Of a stretch of 64,000 nt of DNA, positions 16,444 through 25,281 are shown in pieces. Location: NCBI GenBank assembly GCA_964640385.1, contig CAZXFL010000004.1, positions 1-64,000 on the forward strand, written 5' to 3'. The notes under the pieces were generated by a model. That model was not told the origin of the DNA. It searched no databases and saw nothing but the letters and a program-made list of their open reading frames with translations. The position numbers and the translations under genes are program-made. Each line of letters opens with the position of its first letter. Positions within the stretch are counted from its first letter, which is position 1. This DNA is from JBBDIK01 sp964640385 (lineage in GTDB: Bacteria > Actinomycetota > UBA4738 > JBBDHU01).

Positions 16444-18192
16444 ATGCGCGCACCTTTCTTCAACATCAAGGACGAGCCCGACTTCAAGACGCTCGGGTTC
16501 CAGCCGCAGCCGATGGTGCGCTGGCTCTCGCCGCGCGGCCTGATGATCACTGGGGGCATGGTCGGCGTGTCGGGGATCTTCGGAGCCTACGCCGACAAGC
16601 GGGAGATCCAGGCCGCCCTCAAGGAGCCGAGCGACCTGGACCTGTCTGCCAACGAAGACCTATGGCTCGACTTCATGGCCGACACTGGAGACGGCTTCAA
16701 CCCGACCTACGCGGTCGCACGCGCGCTGGCGGAGCCCTCGATCGACCTGACCGACTCGTCGGGCGCCACCCACCACACGCCGCGCGGCGACGTCCTGCTC
16801 CTGGGCGGCGACATCGCCTACCCCGCCGCCTCGCTGATTGAATTCAACAACCGGTTCCACGGGCCGTTCCGAACGGCGTTCCCCGATGTCCCCGAAGGCA
16901 AGGAACGGCCGCTCATGCTGGCCGTTGCCGGGAACCACGACTGGCTCGATGGCCTCACGAGCTTCCTTCGGGTGTTCACGGATCAGGCGCGGATCGGCGC
17001 GTGGCAGACCCGGCAGACCCGCAGCTACTTCATCACCAAGCTCCCCCACGACTGGTGGCTCGTGTGTCCGGACTTCGCGTTCGACTACTTCATCGACATC
17101 CCACAGATGGACTTCTTCCGCAAGGTGGCCAAGGAGCAGATGAAGCCCAGCGACAAGGTCATCCTGTCGCTGCACCGGCCGTACTGGCTGTTCGGGCCGC
17201 TGCATTCGGACCCGCTGCTCTACGCGCCAGATTCGGACTCGAACCTGCACAAGTTCGAACGCGAGATCATCGCGGAGAACGGGCTGCGGATGCCGCTCGT
17301 GCTGGCCGGGGATATCCACCACTACAACCGCTACGTGAGCGAGGGTGGCCAGCAGCGCATCGTGTCCGGGTCGGGAGCGGCGTTCATCTACCCGACACAC
17401 AACCTTCCGGAGACCTTCCAATGGGCGGACCGCGGACGGCTCGCCGACTTCGAACGCAAGGCGATCTATCCCGACGAGCAGACGTCGAAGCGCGCCCGAT
17501 GGGGAACCTTGCTTGCCCCGTTCAAGAACCCGAGCTTCGTGTTCTTCGTCGGCGCCATCTACCTGTTCTTCGCGCTGCTGATCCGGTTCGGGATCGCGGC
17601 CGGTCAGGGCGAACGCTTCCACACCAAGCTCCGACTGCTCGGACCGGAAGATCTGATCCAGGTCTTGTTCAACAGCCCGGTGAGTTTCTTCGCGATCGCG
17701 GTCATCGGGGCGGGGATCGTCATCTTCACGGACGCGAAGTCCTGGCCCAGACGCATCATCATCGGGGTCATCCACGGCGATCTGCACCTGCTCCTCATCG
17801 TGACCACCGTCTGGCTGATCGGCCGATCGGTGCCGGCCATGGATCCGACGCTGTACGCGCTCACGTTCGGCGCCATCGTGCTGGTCGTCGGCGGGTACCT
17901 CGGCGCCCAGCTCTTCGCGATCTACCTGTTCCTGATGCAGACGCTGTTCAAACGCCATGCGACGCATTCGTTCTCGTCGCAGCACCTGCAGGACTACCGC
18001 AGTTTCGTCCGGCTCCGCTTCGACGATGACGGCGGACTAACGCTGTTCCCGATCGGGATGCGCAAGGTTCCGCGGAAGTGGCGCTACGTCGCCGAGCGCG
18101 AGCCTGCCGATCCGTGGTTCGAGCCGGTCGATCGCGACATCGAGTGCCACCTCATCGAGGAACCGTTCCGGATCGAGCCCGACGCCGGCTAG
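16444..18192 (+). CDS. Membrane-anchored metallophosphoesterase
   Basis: The 582-residue protein has a calcineurin-like phosphoesterase half: an Asp in DFMADTGDGFNP, GDVLLLGGDIAYPA, AVAGNHDWLDG (GNH(D/E)), later His in LSLHRPYW and the C-terminal GDIHHYNRY (GDxHxxx). Four to five hydrophobic segments follow (about residues 360-500), then a basic soluble tail. This is the domain order of a poorly described actinobacterial family. It hydrolyses phospho-mono- or diesters with two metal ions; the substrate is unknown. Its stop shares CTAG with the convergent channel gene. Confidence 0.8.
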   Translation: MRAPFFNIKDEPDFKTLGFQPQPMVRWLSPRGLMITGGMVGVSGIFGAYADKREIQAALKEPSDLDLSANEDLWLDFMADTGDGFNPTYAVARALAEPSIDLTDSSGATHHTPRGDVLLLGGDIAYPAASLIEFNNRFHGPFRTAFPDVPEGKERPLMLAVAGNHDWLDGLTSFLRVFTDQARIGAWQTRQTRSYFITKLPHDWWLVCPDFAFDYFIDIPQMDFFRKVAKEQMKPSDKVILSLHRPYWLFGPLHSDPLLYAPDSDSNLHKFEREIIAENGLRMPLVLAGDIHHYNRYVSEGGQQRIVSGSGAAFIYPTHNLPETFQWADRGRLADFERKAIYPDEQTSKRARWGTLLAPFKNPSFVFFVGAIYLFFALLIRFGIAAGQGERFHTKLRLLGPEDLIQVLFNSPVSFFAIAVIGAGIVIFTDAKSWPRRIIIGVIHGDLHLLLIVTTVWLIGRSVPAMDPTLYALTFGAIVLVVGGYLGAQLFAIYLFLMQTLFKRHATHSFSSQHLQDYRSFVRLRFDDDGGLTLFPIGMRKVPRKWRYVAEREPADPWFEPVDRDIECHLIEEPFRIEPDAG

Positions 18193-18965
18193 GGCTCGTC
18201 CACTCCGCCCGCCGCGTCGCCATCGTCCGAAGCGCCACGATTCCCCTCCGGGCTCTTCCGGGCTCGGTGCCCGGGCTGTCCGAGGTTGCCGATCAGCAGC
18301 GCGACGACGCTGACGAGGTAGAGCTGTCCGAGGATCGCTTCGGACACGGCGAGCATCCGTCCAGTCTCGGTCACCGGCGTCAGGTCGCCGTAGCCAAGTG
18401 TGGCGAGGGTGACGTAGCTGAAGTAGATCATGTCGCTCGAACCGGCGGTCGGCTGCTGCGCGAAGAACGCGCCAGTGTCGATCCTCTGGATGACGCCGAA
18501 CAAGGTCGCGAAGAACAGCCCGATGAGCAGGTACAGACAGAGCGCAGCCAGGATGGTCTTCAACGTCACCACCGGATGCTCGACGACCCGCAGCACGATC
18601 GCCGCGGGGGCCAGCACCGCCAGCAGTAACGGCACTACGTGCGTCACCTCGAGGTCCGTGGCGCTTTCGCCAGCGAGGGCAGAGATCACGGCCGCCGCGA
18701 CGCCGACCGCAACCATCAAGGTCGCGATGCGCCGGATCCACGAGCGCGCCTGCGAGGTCCACAGGATCAGGAGCAGCGTCGCCCCCTGCATGACCAACGC
18801 CACCACCCGGCCCCACGGCTGGTCCCCCCGGGTCGCGGTCACCCCGATCGTGACGACGATCATGAGGAAGACGAGCCCGTAGGCGTCGGTCTCCGGCAAC
18901 CGGAACCGCCGCTTGGATCCGCCGGGATCGTTCCTGCCCTGCCCTTCCGCCGCGGTCGCCGTCAT
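18189..18965 (-). CDS. Two-helix-pore potassium channel family protein
   Basis: Start at ATG 18965, 7 bases after a promoter-like box. The 258-residue protein has four to five N-terminal hydrophobic segments, then a pore unit: helix, re-entrant loop with the selectivity filter TLGYGDLTP, and a last helix (VSEAILGQLYLVSVVALLI). This resembles ion_trans_2 K+ channels with a voltage-sensor-like front part. No RCK/TrkA-N domain follows, so gating is unclear. Confidence 0.85.
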   Translation of the reverse strand: MTATAAEGQGRNDPGGSKRRFRLPETDAYGLVFLMIVVTIGVTATRGDQPWGRVVALVMQGATLLLILWTSQARSWIRRIATLMVAVGVAAAVISALAGESATDLEVTHVVPLLLAVLAPAAIVLRVVEHPVVTLKTILAALCLYLLIGLFFATLFGVIQRIDTGAFFAQQPTAGSSDMIYFSYVTLATLGYGDLTPVTETGRMLAVSEAILGQLYLVSVVALLIGNLGQPGHRARKSPEGNRGASDDGDAAGGVDEP

Positions 18966-18972
18966 GGCGGCC

Positions 18973-18978
18973 AGCGTA
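18973..18978 (-). promoter_or_regulatory. Candidate -10 box of the K+ channel
   Basis: Minus-strand TACGCT ends 7 bases before the ATG at 18965. Confidence 0.4.
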
Positions 18979-19016
18979 GAGCAGGAACCCCGGATGCGCG
19001 AGGAGCGCCGGACGGC

Positions 19017-19022
19017 TATCGT
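19017..19022 (+). promoter_or_regulatory. Candidate -10 box of the UPF0104 gene
   Basis: TATCGT ends 9 bases before the TTG at 19032. Confidence 0.35.
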
Positions 19023-19031
19023 GGCCTGACC

Positions 19032-20081
19032 TTGAGCACCCCGCGGTCCAAGCACTCCCGGCGCAACACGATCATCGGCGCGGTCATCACGGTCGCGGTG
19101 GTGGTCGCGGTCTTCGGATTCCTGCTGCCGAAGGTCGCCAACTACGACAAGGTCTGGGCGACGCTACGAGGCCTGGACCCCCTCGACACCGCCTTGATCG
19201 CCGCCGGGTCCATCCTCACGATGCTGACCTTCTGGTGGATCAACATGGCCGCGCTGCCTGGCCTGGGCTTCCGCCGGTCCGCCTATGCGACGCAGAGTTC
19301 CTACGCCGTCGCCAACACCGTCCCTGCCGGCGGGCCGATCTCGCTCGGCCTCACCTACGAGATCCTGCATTCCTACCGGTTCACGACCGACTCCATCGTG
19401 CTGATGGTCGGCGTCGGGGGCATCTGGAACGTCTTCGGCAAGTTCATCATCCCCGTCCTGGCGGTCCTGTTCCTGCTGATCTCGGGTGATCACTCGCAAG
19501 GGATCGTGACCGCGGCTCTGATCGGGATCGCGGCGCTCGTGGTGGCCCTGGGGCTGATGGCACTGGTGCTGTGGAAGGAGTCGCTCGCCCGGCGCATCGG
19601 GAACCTGGCCGGGCGGATCGTCTCGTGGGTCCTGAAGCTCATCCACAAACCCGCGGTGACGAACCTCGGCGATCAGGCCGTCGAGTTCCGCACGAACACG
19701 ATCGGGCTGGTCAAACATCGCTGGCAGATCCTGACCCTCACCTCCGTCGCGAACAACCTCGCGTACTACCTCGTGCTGCTGGTCGCGCTCCGTGGTGTCG
19801 GCGTGACGTCGGCCGAGGCCGATTGGGCGGAGATCTTCGCCGCGTTCGCCTTCGGCCGTCTCGCGTCGGCCATCCCCATCACGCCCGGCGCCGTCGGCAC
19901 GGCCGAGGCTGCGTACATCGCGCTCCTGGTGGCCGCGGGGGCGCCTAACGCCCAGACCGTCGCGGCGGTGTTGCTGTTCCGGGCGTGCACCTACCTGTTC
20001 CCGATCCCCGTCGGCGGCGTCACCTACCTGCTCTGGCGACGCGACGTGCGCACCGGGAAGGCGACGCGCGCTCATGTGTAG
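19032..20081 (+). CDS. UPF0104 / lysylphosphatidylglycerol-synthase-like membrane protein
   Basis: The TTG start at 19032 is inferred from the box upstream and from where the signal-anchor begins. The 349-residue protein has about eight hydrophobic segments and the UPF0104/LPG_synthase_TM motifs: AVANTVPAGGPISLG, the FGRLASAIPITPGAVGTAEAA helix and the final ACTYLFPIPVG segment. Members form the flippase-like membrane half of MprF or act as stand-alone transport proteins. No lysyl-transferase domain is attached. Confidence 0.8.
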   Translation: MSTPRSKHSRRNTIIGAVITVAVVVAVFGFLLPKVANYDKVWATLRGLDPLDTALIAAGSILTMLTFWWINMAALPGLGFRRSAYATQSSYAVANTVPAGGPISLGLTYEILHSYRFTTDSIVLMVGVGGIWNVFGKFIIPVLAVLFLLISGDHSQGIVTAALIGIAALVVALGLMALVLWKESLARRIGNLAGRIVSWVLKLIHKPAVTNLGDQAVEFRTNTIGLVKHRWQILTLTSVANNLAYYLVLLVALRGVGVTSAEADWAEIFAAFAFGRLASAIPITPGAVGTAEAAYIALLVAAGAPNAQTVAAVLLFRACTYLFPIPVGGVTYLLWRRDVRTGKATRAHV

Positions 20082-20129
20082 GCGCCGGGGCGCGGCCGGG
20101 CCCGATTCGCCCGAACGGCGCCACTCGCC

Positions 20130-20135
20130 GATACT
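20130..20135 (+). promoter_or_regulatory. Candidate -10 box of the alpha/beta hydrolase gene
   Basis: GATACT about 42 bases upstream of the GTG. Unlike many genes here, this one has a leader and a clear ribosome site (GAGGAGG at 20167-20173). Confidence 0.3.
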
Positions 20136-20177
20136 GAGGACTCACATCCGAGCCGAGGGCACACCCGAGGAGGCCCC

Positions 20178-22391
20178 GTGAGTCACCACCACAAGCGTAT
20201 GCGGTCCCGGGCAGAGGCGGCGGGCATGTTCGTTGCGGCCGCGGCGGTCCCCGGCACCTTCCAGAAGACGCTGATGCCGCGCAGCACGATGGACCAGGGC
20301 CTGGTCACCGGCACCACGATGGCGCTGGACTACTCGCTGGCGACCCTCATCCAGGACGGCATCGAATCGATCGCCTTCCGCCTCGCGAACGCTCGCGCCG
20401 AGGACGAGACGGTCGACCTGCGGTGGCGGCGCGTTGCGATGGCGATGGACCTCGGTGCGATCGCGACCGGGTTCGCGCTGCAGTCGCGGTACCGCCAACA
20501 GCCGGACGAGACCATCATGCAGGCGACCGCGCGCACCACCGGCTGGTGGCTCTCCAGCGCCGCCGGGGCCGGGTTCGCCGTCGGACTCACCCAGGAGATC
20601 CTCCAGTCGCGCAAGCCCGACCGAGAGTTCGGGCCGCTGTCGCTAGCCCTGCCGGCGGCCGGCGTACTCGCCGCCGGGATTGACCTCCGACGGCGCATGG
20701 AGGAGAAAGCCGCAGGGACCGATGGTGATGAAGAGACGCCGGTCGCTGCGCTGAAATCGCTGGCGATGGGTGCGGCCGTCAGCGTCGGATTGTTCGCACT
20801 CACCAAGAGCGAGCGGATGTTCGCGAATACGATCGCGACCGGGCTGTCCAAGGTGCTACCCGGCTCGCCGCGGTTCTGGCGCCCCGCCGGCCATGTCGCG
20901 GCCCTGGGGATCGCCGGGTTCACCATCAAGAAGGCCGTCGAGCAGGCGTACAAGGGCATCGAGGACAAGGCCGAGAAGATCGAACCGGCGTTCGCGGAGC
21001 CGCCGACCTCGCCGCTCGTGTCGGGCAGTCCGGAGAGCCACGTGAAGTGGGACACGCTCTCCAAGCAGGGCCGGCGTCACGTGAGCACGGCGCTGCACCC
21101 CGACTGGATCAAGAAGGTCATGGGCAAGAAGGCCAAGACCGAGCCGATCCGGATCTTCGTCGGCATCGACAGCGCGGCGACCGAGACCGAGCGCGTCCAG
21201 CTGGCGATCGATGAGATCGAACGGACGAACGCGTTCGACCGCGAGATCCTGATGGTCATCTCCCCCACCGGCACCGGCTATGTCAACTACGTCGCCGTCG
21301 AGTCGACCGAGTACATGACCCTGGGGAACTCGGCGGTCGTCACGCTGCAGTACTCGAAGCGGCCGTCCTTCCTGTCACTGGATCGCGCCGGCGAGGGCGA
21401 GCTGCAGTACCGCATGCTGATCGAGGCTATAGACCAGCGGCTGCGCGACCGGCCGAAGAACAAGCGTCCGAGGGTCGTTGCGTTCGGGGAGAGCCTCGGC
21501 GCCTGGACCAGCCAGGACGCGTTCGAGGGAACCGGGACCCTCGGTCTGCAGACACATGGGATCGACCGGGCCCTGTGGATCGGATCGCCCTTCGCAGGCA
21601 AGTGGCACAAGCAGATCCACGGACCGACGTCGGCCGACATCGACCCGTCGCTGATCGGAGAGTTCAACAGCATCGAGGACGTCGATCCGCTGGCCCCGGA
21701 GGTTCGCGACGCGATCCGGTATGTGATGATCTCGCACGACAACGACGCGGTCGTTCACTTCAGCCCGGACCTGGCCGTGCAGGCGCCGTACTGGCTCCAG
21801 GATCCGGCTTCACGTCCCTCGTCGGTCCCCAAAAGCGAGCGCTGGTGGTCGCCGATCACGTTCGTGCAGACGCTGGTCGACATGAAGAACGCGGCGAACG
21901 TGGTGCCCGGGGTGTTCGAGGCCAAGGGTCACGACTACCGAGCCGACCTCGCCCCGTTCGTGCGGTGGGTGTACGACCTGAAGGCGACCGACGCGCAGCT
22001 GAAACGCATGGTCGAGGCGATGCGCCGCTACGAGTTGGAACGGGCGGACTGGATCAAGGAGACGGACACGAAGCCCGACAAGCAGAGCGTGAGCGACGGC
22101 CCCGAGCCGTCCGCTGGATCCGACCCCGCGACACCGCCGAGACCGCCGACACCGCTCAAGACCCCTTGGCCGGTGAAGAAAGCGGTGAAGAAGGTGACTG
22201 CCAAGAAGGCGACTGCCAAGAAGGCGACTGCCAAGAAGGCGACTGCCAAGAGGACTACGGCCAAGCGCACGGCGAAGACCGCCACGAAGAGCTCGGCCAA
22301 GAGCGCTACCAAGCCGCGCCCGACAACGCGCACGAAAGCTGCCTCCAAGGCTCCTGACGCGAAGACCGGCGAGGGATCCGCCGAAGGATGA
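20178..22391 (+). CDS. Membrane alpha/beta hydrolase with a lysine-rich histone-like tail
   Basis: The GTG start has GAGGAGG 4 bases upstream. The 737-residue protein has an N-terminal region with several hydrophobic segments, then an alpha/beta-hydrolase domain of the Abhydrolase_9 type (PF10081 family, by recollection). The nucleophile elbow GESLG has Ser439, and possible Asp and His acid/base residues lie in the segments ending SHDNDAVVHF. After about residue 640 comes a Pro/Ala/Lys-rich tail of (A/V)TAKK repeats like histone H1 or mycobacterial HU tails. The tail might bind DNA, RNA or acidic lipids. The hydrolase substrate is unknown. The stop overlaps the CPBP gene (ATGA). Confidence 0.78.
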   Translation: MSHHHKRMRSRAEAAGMFVAAAAVPGTFQKTLMPRSTMDQGLVTGTTMALDYSLATLIQDGIESIAFRLANARAEDETVDLRWRRVAMAMDLGAIATGFALQSRYRQQPDETIMQATARTTGWWLSSAAGAGFAVGLTQEILQSRKPDREFGPLSLALPAAGVLAAGIDLRRRMEEKAAGTDGDEETPVAALKSLAMGAAVSVGLFALTKSERMFANTIATGLSKVLPGSPRFWRPAGHVAALGIAGFTIKKAVEQAYKGIEDKAEKIEPAFAEPPTSPLVSGSPESHVKWDTLSKQGRRHVSTALHPDWIKKVMGKKAKTEPIRIFVGIDSAATETERVQLAIDEIERTNAFDREILMVISPTGTGYVNYVAVESTEYMTLGNSAVVTLQYSKRPSFLSLDRAGEGELQYRMLIEAIDQRLRDRPKNKRPRVVAFGESLGAWTSQDAFEGTGTLGLQTHGIDRALWIGSPFAGKWHKQIHGPTSADIDPSLIGEFNSIEDVDPLAPEVRDAIRYVMISHDNDAVVHFSPDLAVQAPYWLQDPASRPSSVPKSERWWSPITFVQTLVDMKNAANVVPGVFEAKGHDYRADLAPFVRWVYDLKATDAQLKRMVEAMRRYELERADWIKETDTKPDKQSVSDGPEPSAGSDPATPPRPPTPLKTPWPVKKAVKKVTAKKATAKKATAKKATAKRTTAKRTAKTATKSSAKSATKPRPTTRTKAASKAPDAKTGEGSAEG
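22194..22253 (+). repeat. 15-base tandem repeat coding (A/V)TAKK
   Basis: Four consecutive near-identical 15-base units (GCGACTGCCAAGAAG, with one or two changes in the first and last) inside the tail of the hydrolase gene. The copies are nearly identical at DNA level, suggesting recent slippage expansion. Confidence 0.85.
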
Positions 22392-23122
22392 GCAAGCGCC
22401 CGAAACGGCTGCCGGCCAAGGTTTCGGTTGCCGCCATCGCCTTGACGGCTGCAGCGAACATCGCCGCGAACCGACTCTTGCCCGCGGGTGCCGCCATCCC
22501 CGCCAACCTGGGCGCGGCGGGACTCCTCACCTGGTTCGCGCGGCGCGAGGGCGCGACCTGGGCCGATATGGGGATGGAAGCCTCCAAGCTCCCCAGCGGG
22601 ATCAAGTGGGGATTGAAGGCGTCGATCCCCATCGTTGCGGTCGTCGCGGCCGGCATCGCCATCCCGGTGACCCGGCAGTTCTTCGCCGACGAGCAGATCA
22701 TCGGCGCGTCCGGCAGCGATGTCCTGTTCGAGGTCCTCATCAAGATCCCGATCGGCACGGCGCTCGCCGAGGAGATCCTGTTCCGCGGCGCGCTGCTCGG
22801 CATCTTCGAACGGCGCCGGTCGCGGCGGGTGGCCGATGCACTGTCCGGCCTGATGTACGGCCTCTGGCACGTGCTACCCACGATCAGCCAGCTCGATACC
22901 AACCCTGCCGGGAACGTGGTCGGCAGCAGCAACCTGGCCAAGGCCGGCGTCGTCGGCGGCATCGTGCTGCTGACCGCGGCCGCGGGCTACGGGTTCGCCC
23001 TGCTGCGCGACAAGAGTGAAAGCGTGGCTGCCCCCGTCATCGCGCACACAGCGCTGAACGTGTCGGCCTACCTCGGCGGACGGGTCGCCGTTGGACTCCT
23101 CGGGATCGCCAGGGGGATCTAG
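22388..23122 (+). CDS. CPBP-family intramembrane protease
   Basis: The 244-residue membrane protein has the Abi/CAAX-protease motifs: EEILFRG with E128-E129 and the Arg, SGLMYGLWHVLP with a catalytic His, and AHTALN near the C-terminus. These metal-independent glutamic proteases cleave or process membrane-embedded substrates; the partner is unknown. Its ATG overlaps the stop of the alpha/beta hydrolase, so the two are co-translated and may be functionally linked. Its own TAG is shared with the convergent M20 gene in a CTAG. Confidence 0.85.
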   Translation: MSKRPKRLPAKVSVAAIALTAAANIAANRLLPAGAAIPANLGAAGLLTWFARREGATWADMGMEASKLPSGIKWGLKASIPIVAVVAAGIAIPVTRQFFADEQIIGASGSDVLFEVLIKIPIGTALAEEILFRGALLGIFERRRSRRVADALSGLMYGLWHVLPTISQLDTNPAGNVVGSSNLAKAGVVGGIVLLTAAAGYGFALLRDKSESVAAPVIAHTALNVSAYLGGRVAVGLLGIARGI

Positions 23123-24471
23123 GAGCCCGCGAGCCCCGCGACGCCGTCAAGCAAGAGCGTCTCCGCCAGGGCGATACGCTGAAGCTCCTCCAGGTCGACG
23201 CTCTCGTTGGGCGCGTGCACGTTCGCCTGCGGCTCTTCGGTGCCCCACAGGACGAACTCGGCCGCTGGCGCCGCGCGGTGCAGGACGTCCAGCAGCGGGA
23301 TGGAGGCGCCGCTGCCGATCAGCTCGGGCTCGGTCCCACCGTAGGCCTCACGCATCGCCGCGCTGGCCGCCGCGAACCCCCGGCCGGCCGTCGGCGCCGT
23401 GAAGCCGGCGCCGACGTTTCCGGCGTCGATCCGGACCTTCACGTTCCACGGGGTTGCTCGGTGCAGGTGCTCCACCACCCGTTCTTCGGCGCGGATGGGG
23501 TCCTCGCCCGGAGGAACCCTGATCGCCAGGCGGGCACGCACCCGATGCAGCAGGACGTTGCGAGCGCCTTCCACCGGCGGCGCGTCGATCCCGATGACGT
23601 TGATCGAGGGGCCGGTCCAGAGGCGTTCGCCGACGCCACCCCCGGCGATCAGCCTGACCCCGTCCAGCACCCCGGCGTTCGCGCGGAACTCGTCCTCGTC
23701 GATCTCGGCGCCCTCCCAGCGGCCCGGCTCGAGCCCGGGGACGGTCACGTTCCCCTCGTCGTCGTGCAGGGTCGCCAGCATCCTCGTCAACGCCACGAAC
23801 GCGTCCGGCGCGGGACCACCGAAGTAGCCGCTGTGCACCTCTCGCTCCAACGTCTGCACCTGGATCGTCATGACCGCCATCCCGCGCAAGGACGTGACGA
23901 GCGCGGGAACCCCCAGCGTCCGGTTCCCCATGTCGGCCACGACCATCACGTCCGCAGCGAACAGCTCGGGATGCTCCGGGACGAACGGCTCCAGGTTGCT
24001 CGCGCCCGTCTCCTCCTCCCCTTCGATCACGACCTTGATCGTCACGGACGGCGCCCCGTCGAACGCCCGGATCGCGACGAGGTGCGCCACGATCCCGGAC
24101 TTGTCGTCCGAGGACCCGCGCCCGAACACGCGGCCGTCGGTCCGGACCGGTTCGAAGGGCGGTGTGTGCCAGGCGGCCGAATCTCCGGCCGGTTGCACGT
24201 CGTAGTGCGCGTACAGCAGGACGGTCGGGGCGCCAGCGGGGCCCGCGAGTTCCCCATAGACGCACGGAGCACCCACGGGCATCTCGATCAGCCGAGTCTC
24301 GACGCCGGCCCCCTTGAAGAACTCGGCGGTGAGGTCGGCGGCCTCCCGAACGGGCTCGGTCGGGAACCCGTCGAACGCCACCGACGGGATGCGGATCAGG
24401 CGTTCGAGGTCGTCGAGCGCCTGCGGCATGAAGTCGCGGACGCGCTCGGCCGGGTCGGGAGGCGGAGTCAC
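23119..24471 (-). CDS. M20-family metallopeptidase (dipeptidase-like)
   Basis: About 450 residues with the M20 metal ligands: YAHYDVQP (His, Asp), GSSDDKSG (bridging Asp), EGEEETG (catalytic Glu pair), DMGN and a late His in NVHAPNES. The split catalytic plus lid domain order and length fit cytosolic non-specific dipeptidases and acetylornithine-deacetylase-like enzymes. The ATG at 24477 is an alternative start, but a TAGGCT box ends just 1 base before it and exactly 7 bases before GTG 24471, so the GTG is preferred. Confidence 0.88.
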   Translation of the reverse strand: MTPPPDPAERVRDFMPQALDDLERLIRIPSVAFDGFPTEPVREAADLTAEFFKGAGVETRLIEMPVGAPCVYGELAGPAGAPTVLLYAHYDVQPAGDSAAWHTPPFEPVRTDGRVFGRGSSDDKSGIVAHLVAIRAFDGAPSVTIKVVIEGEEETGASNLEPFVPEHPELFAADVMVVADMGNRTLGVPALVTSLRGMAVMTIQVQTLEREVHSGYFGGPAPDAFVALTRMLATLHDDEGNVTVPGLEPGRWEGAEIDEDEFRANAGVLDGVRLIAGGGVGERLWTGPSINVIGIDAPPVEGARNVLLHRVRARLAIRVPPGEDPIRAEERVVEHLHRATPWNVKVRIDAGNVGAGFTAPTAGRGFAAASAAMREAYGGTEPELIGSGASIPLLDVLHRAAPAAEFVLWGTEEPQANVHAPNESVDLEELQRIALAETLLLDGVAGLAGS

Positions 24472-24478
24472 GGCCATG

Positions 24479-24484
24479 AGCCTA
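24479..24484 (-). promoter_or_regulatory. Candidate -10 box of the M20 gene
   Basis: Minus-strand TAGGCT ends 7 bases before GTG 24471. It is divergent from, and 15 bases away from, the SURF1 box. Confidence 0.4.
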
Positions 24485-24498
24485 CCCGGCGACGCGAC

Positions 24499-24504
24499 TA
24501 TCCT
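24499..24504 (+). promoter_or_regulatory. Candidate -10 box of SURF1
   Basis: TATCCT ends 6 bases before the GTG at 24511. Confidence 0.4.
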
Positions 24505-24510
24505 CGTGGC

Positions 24511-25269
24511 GTGCTCCGGTTCCTGCTCACTCCCAAGTGGCTCATCGGCACGCTCGTCGCCATCGCGGTCGCGGTCGTCTGCGTCCGGCTCGGGTTCTGG
24601 CAACTGGGCCGGCTCGAGGAGAAGCGGTCGTACAACGCCACCCTCGCGGCCAGGATGGCCGAGCCGCCCCTTTCGCTGATCAACCTGGCCGAACACGAAG
24701 GTTCCGCCGAAGAACTCCTCTACCGGCGCGTACAGGCCAAGGGAACCTTCGACGTCCCCGACGAGGTGATCCTCTACGGTCGTGCGCTCGACGAGCAGCC
24801 CGGCAACCACGTCCTGAACCCGCTGGCACCTCTGGGGTCGCTCGGTCAGACAGGCTGCATCCTGGTCGTTGATCGCGGCTGGGTCCCGTACGAGATGGAT
24901 ACGCCGCCGGTGGAAGAAGCGAACCCGCCGTTTTCTGAGTCCGTGACGGTCACGGGCGTCCTGTTCCCCTCCACGCCCGCCGAGAACGTCACGCGCAGCG
25001 GCGGCCGCATCGCCACCCTCTCGTCGGTCGACGTTGAGCAGATCGCGGGCCAGCTCAACGGCGCGGATATGTGCCCCGGGTACCTGTGGCTCCAGACGCA
25101 GTCGCCCCAGCAGGCGAGCGGATTGCCGAAGACGGTTCCGCTCCCGGAACCGGCCGACGGCCCCCATCTGTCCTACGCGATCCAGTGGTTCGTCTTCGCG
25201 CTCGTCGCGGTGGTCGGGTGGGCTGTCCTCATCCGGAAGGAGTCCAGGGAAGACCCCCACGACACGTAG
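24511..25269 (+). CDS. SURF1-family cytochrome oxidase assembly protein
   Basis: The 252-residue protein has one helix near the N-terminus (IGTLVAIAVAVVCVRLGFWQL, with the family GxWQL core), a large extracytoplasmic domain containing the GRALDEQPG and VVDRGWVP motifs, and a second helix near the C-terminus followed by RKE. This two-helix layout is typical of SURF1, which helps insert heme a or assemble aa3 oxidases. It lies 12 kb from the oxidase operon. The GTG start follows a promoter-like box. Confidence 0.9.
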   Translation: MLRFLLTPKWLIGTLVAIAVAVVCVRLGFWQLGRLEEKRSYNATLAARMAEPPLSLINLAEHEGSAEELLYRRVQAKGTFDVPDEVILYGRALDEQPGNHVLNPLAPLGSLGQTGCILVVDRGWVPYEMDTPPVEEANPPFSESVTVTGVLFPSTPAENVTRSGGRIATLSSVDVEQIAGQLNGADMCPGYLWLQTQSPQQASGLPKTVPLPEPADGPHLSYAIQWFVFALVAVVGWAVLIRKESREDPHDT

Positions 25270-25272
25270 TCT
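25267..25272 (+). promoter_or_regulatory. Candidate -10 box of the ABC-F gene
   Basis: TAGTCT, whose TAG is the SURF1 stop codon, ends 9 bases before the ATG at 25282. Confidence 0.35.
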
Positions 25273-25281
25273 TGATAGGTC

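Noticed and set aside
12888..16841. A 1317-residue plus-strand frame
   Set aside because: It runs opposite three well-supported genes (acyl-CoA ligase, AI-2E transporter, membrane protein) and is composed of His/Arg/Asp-rich low-complexity sequence.
22194..22253. Tandem repeat considered as a CRISPR or mobile-element feature
   Set aside because: Units are contiguous, 15 bases long, in frame and encode TAKK repeats; there are no spacers.
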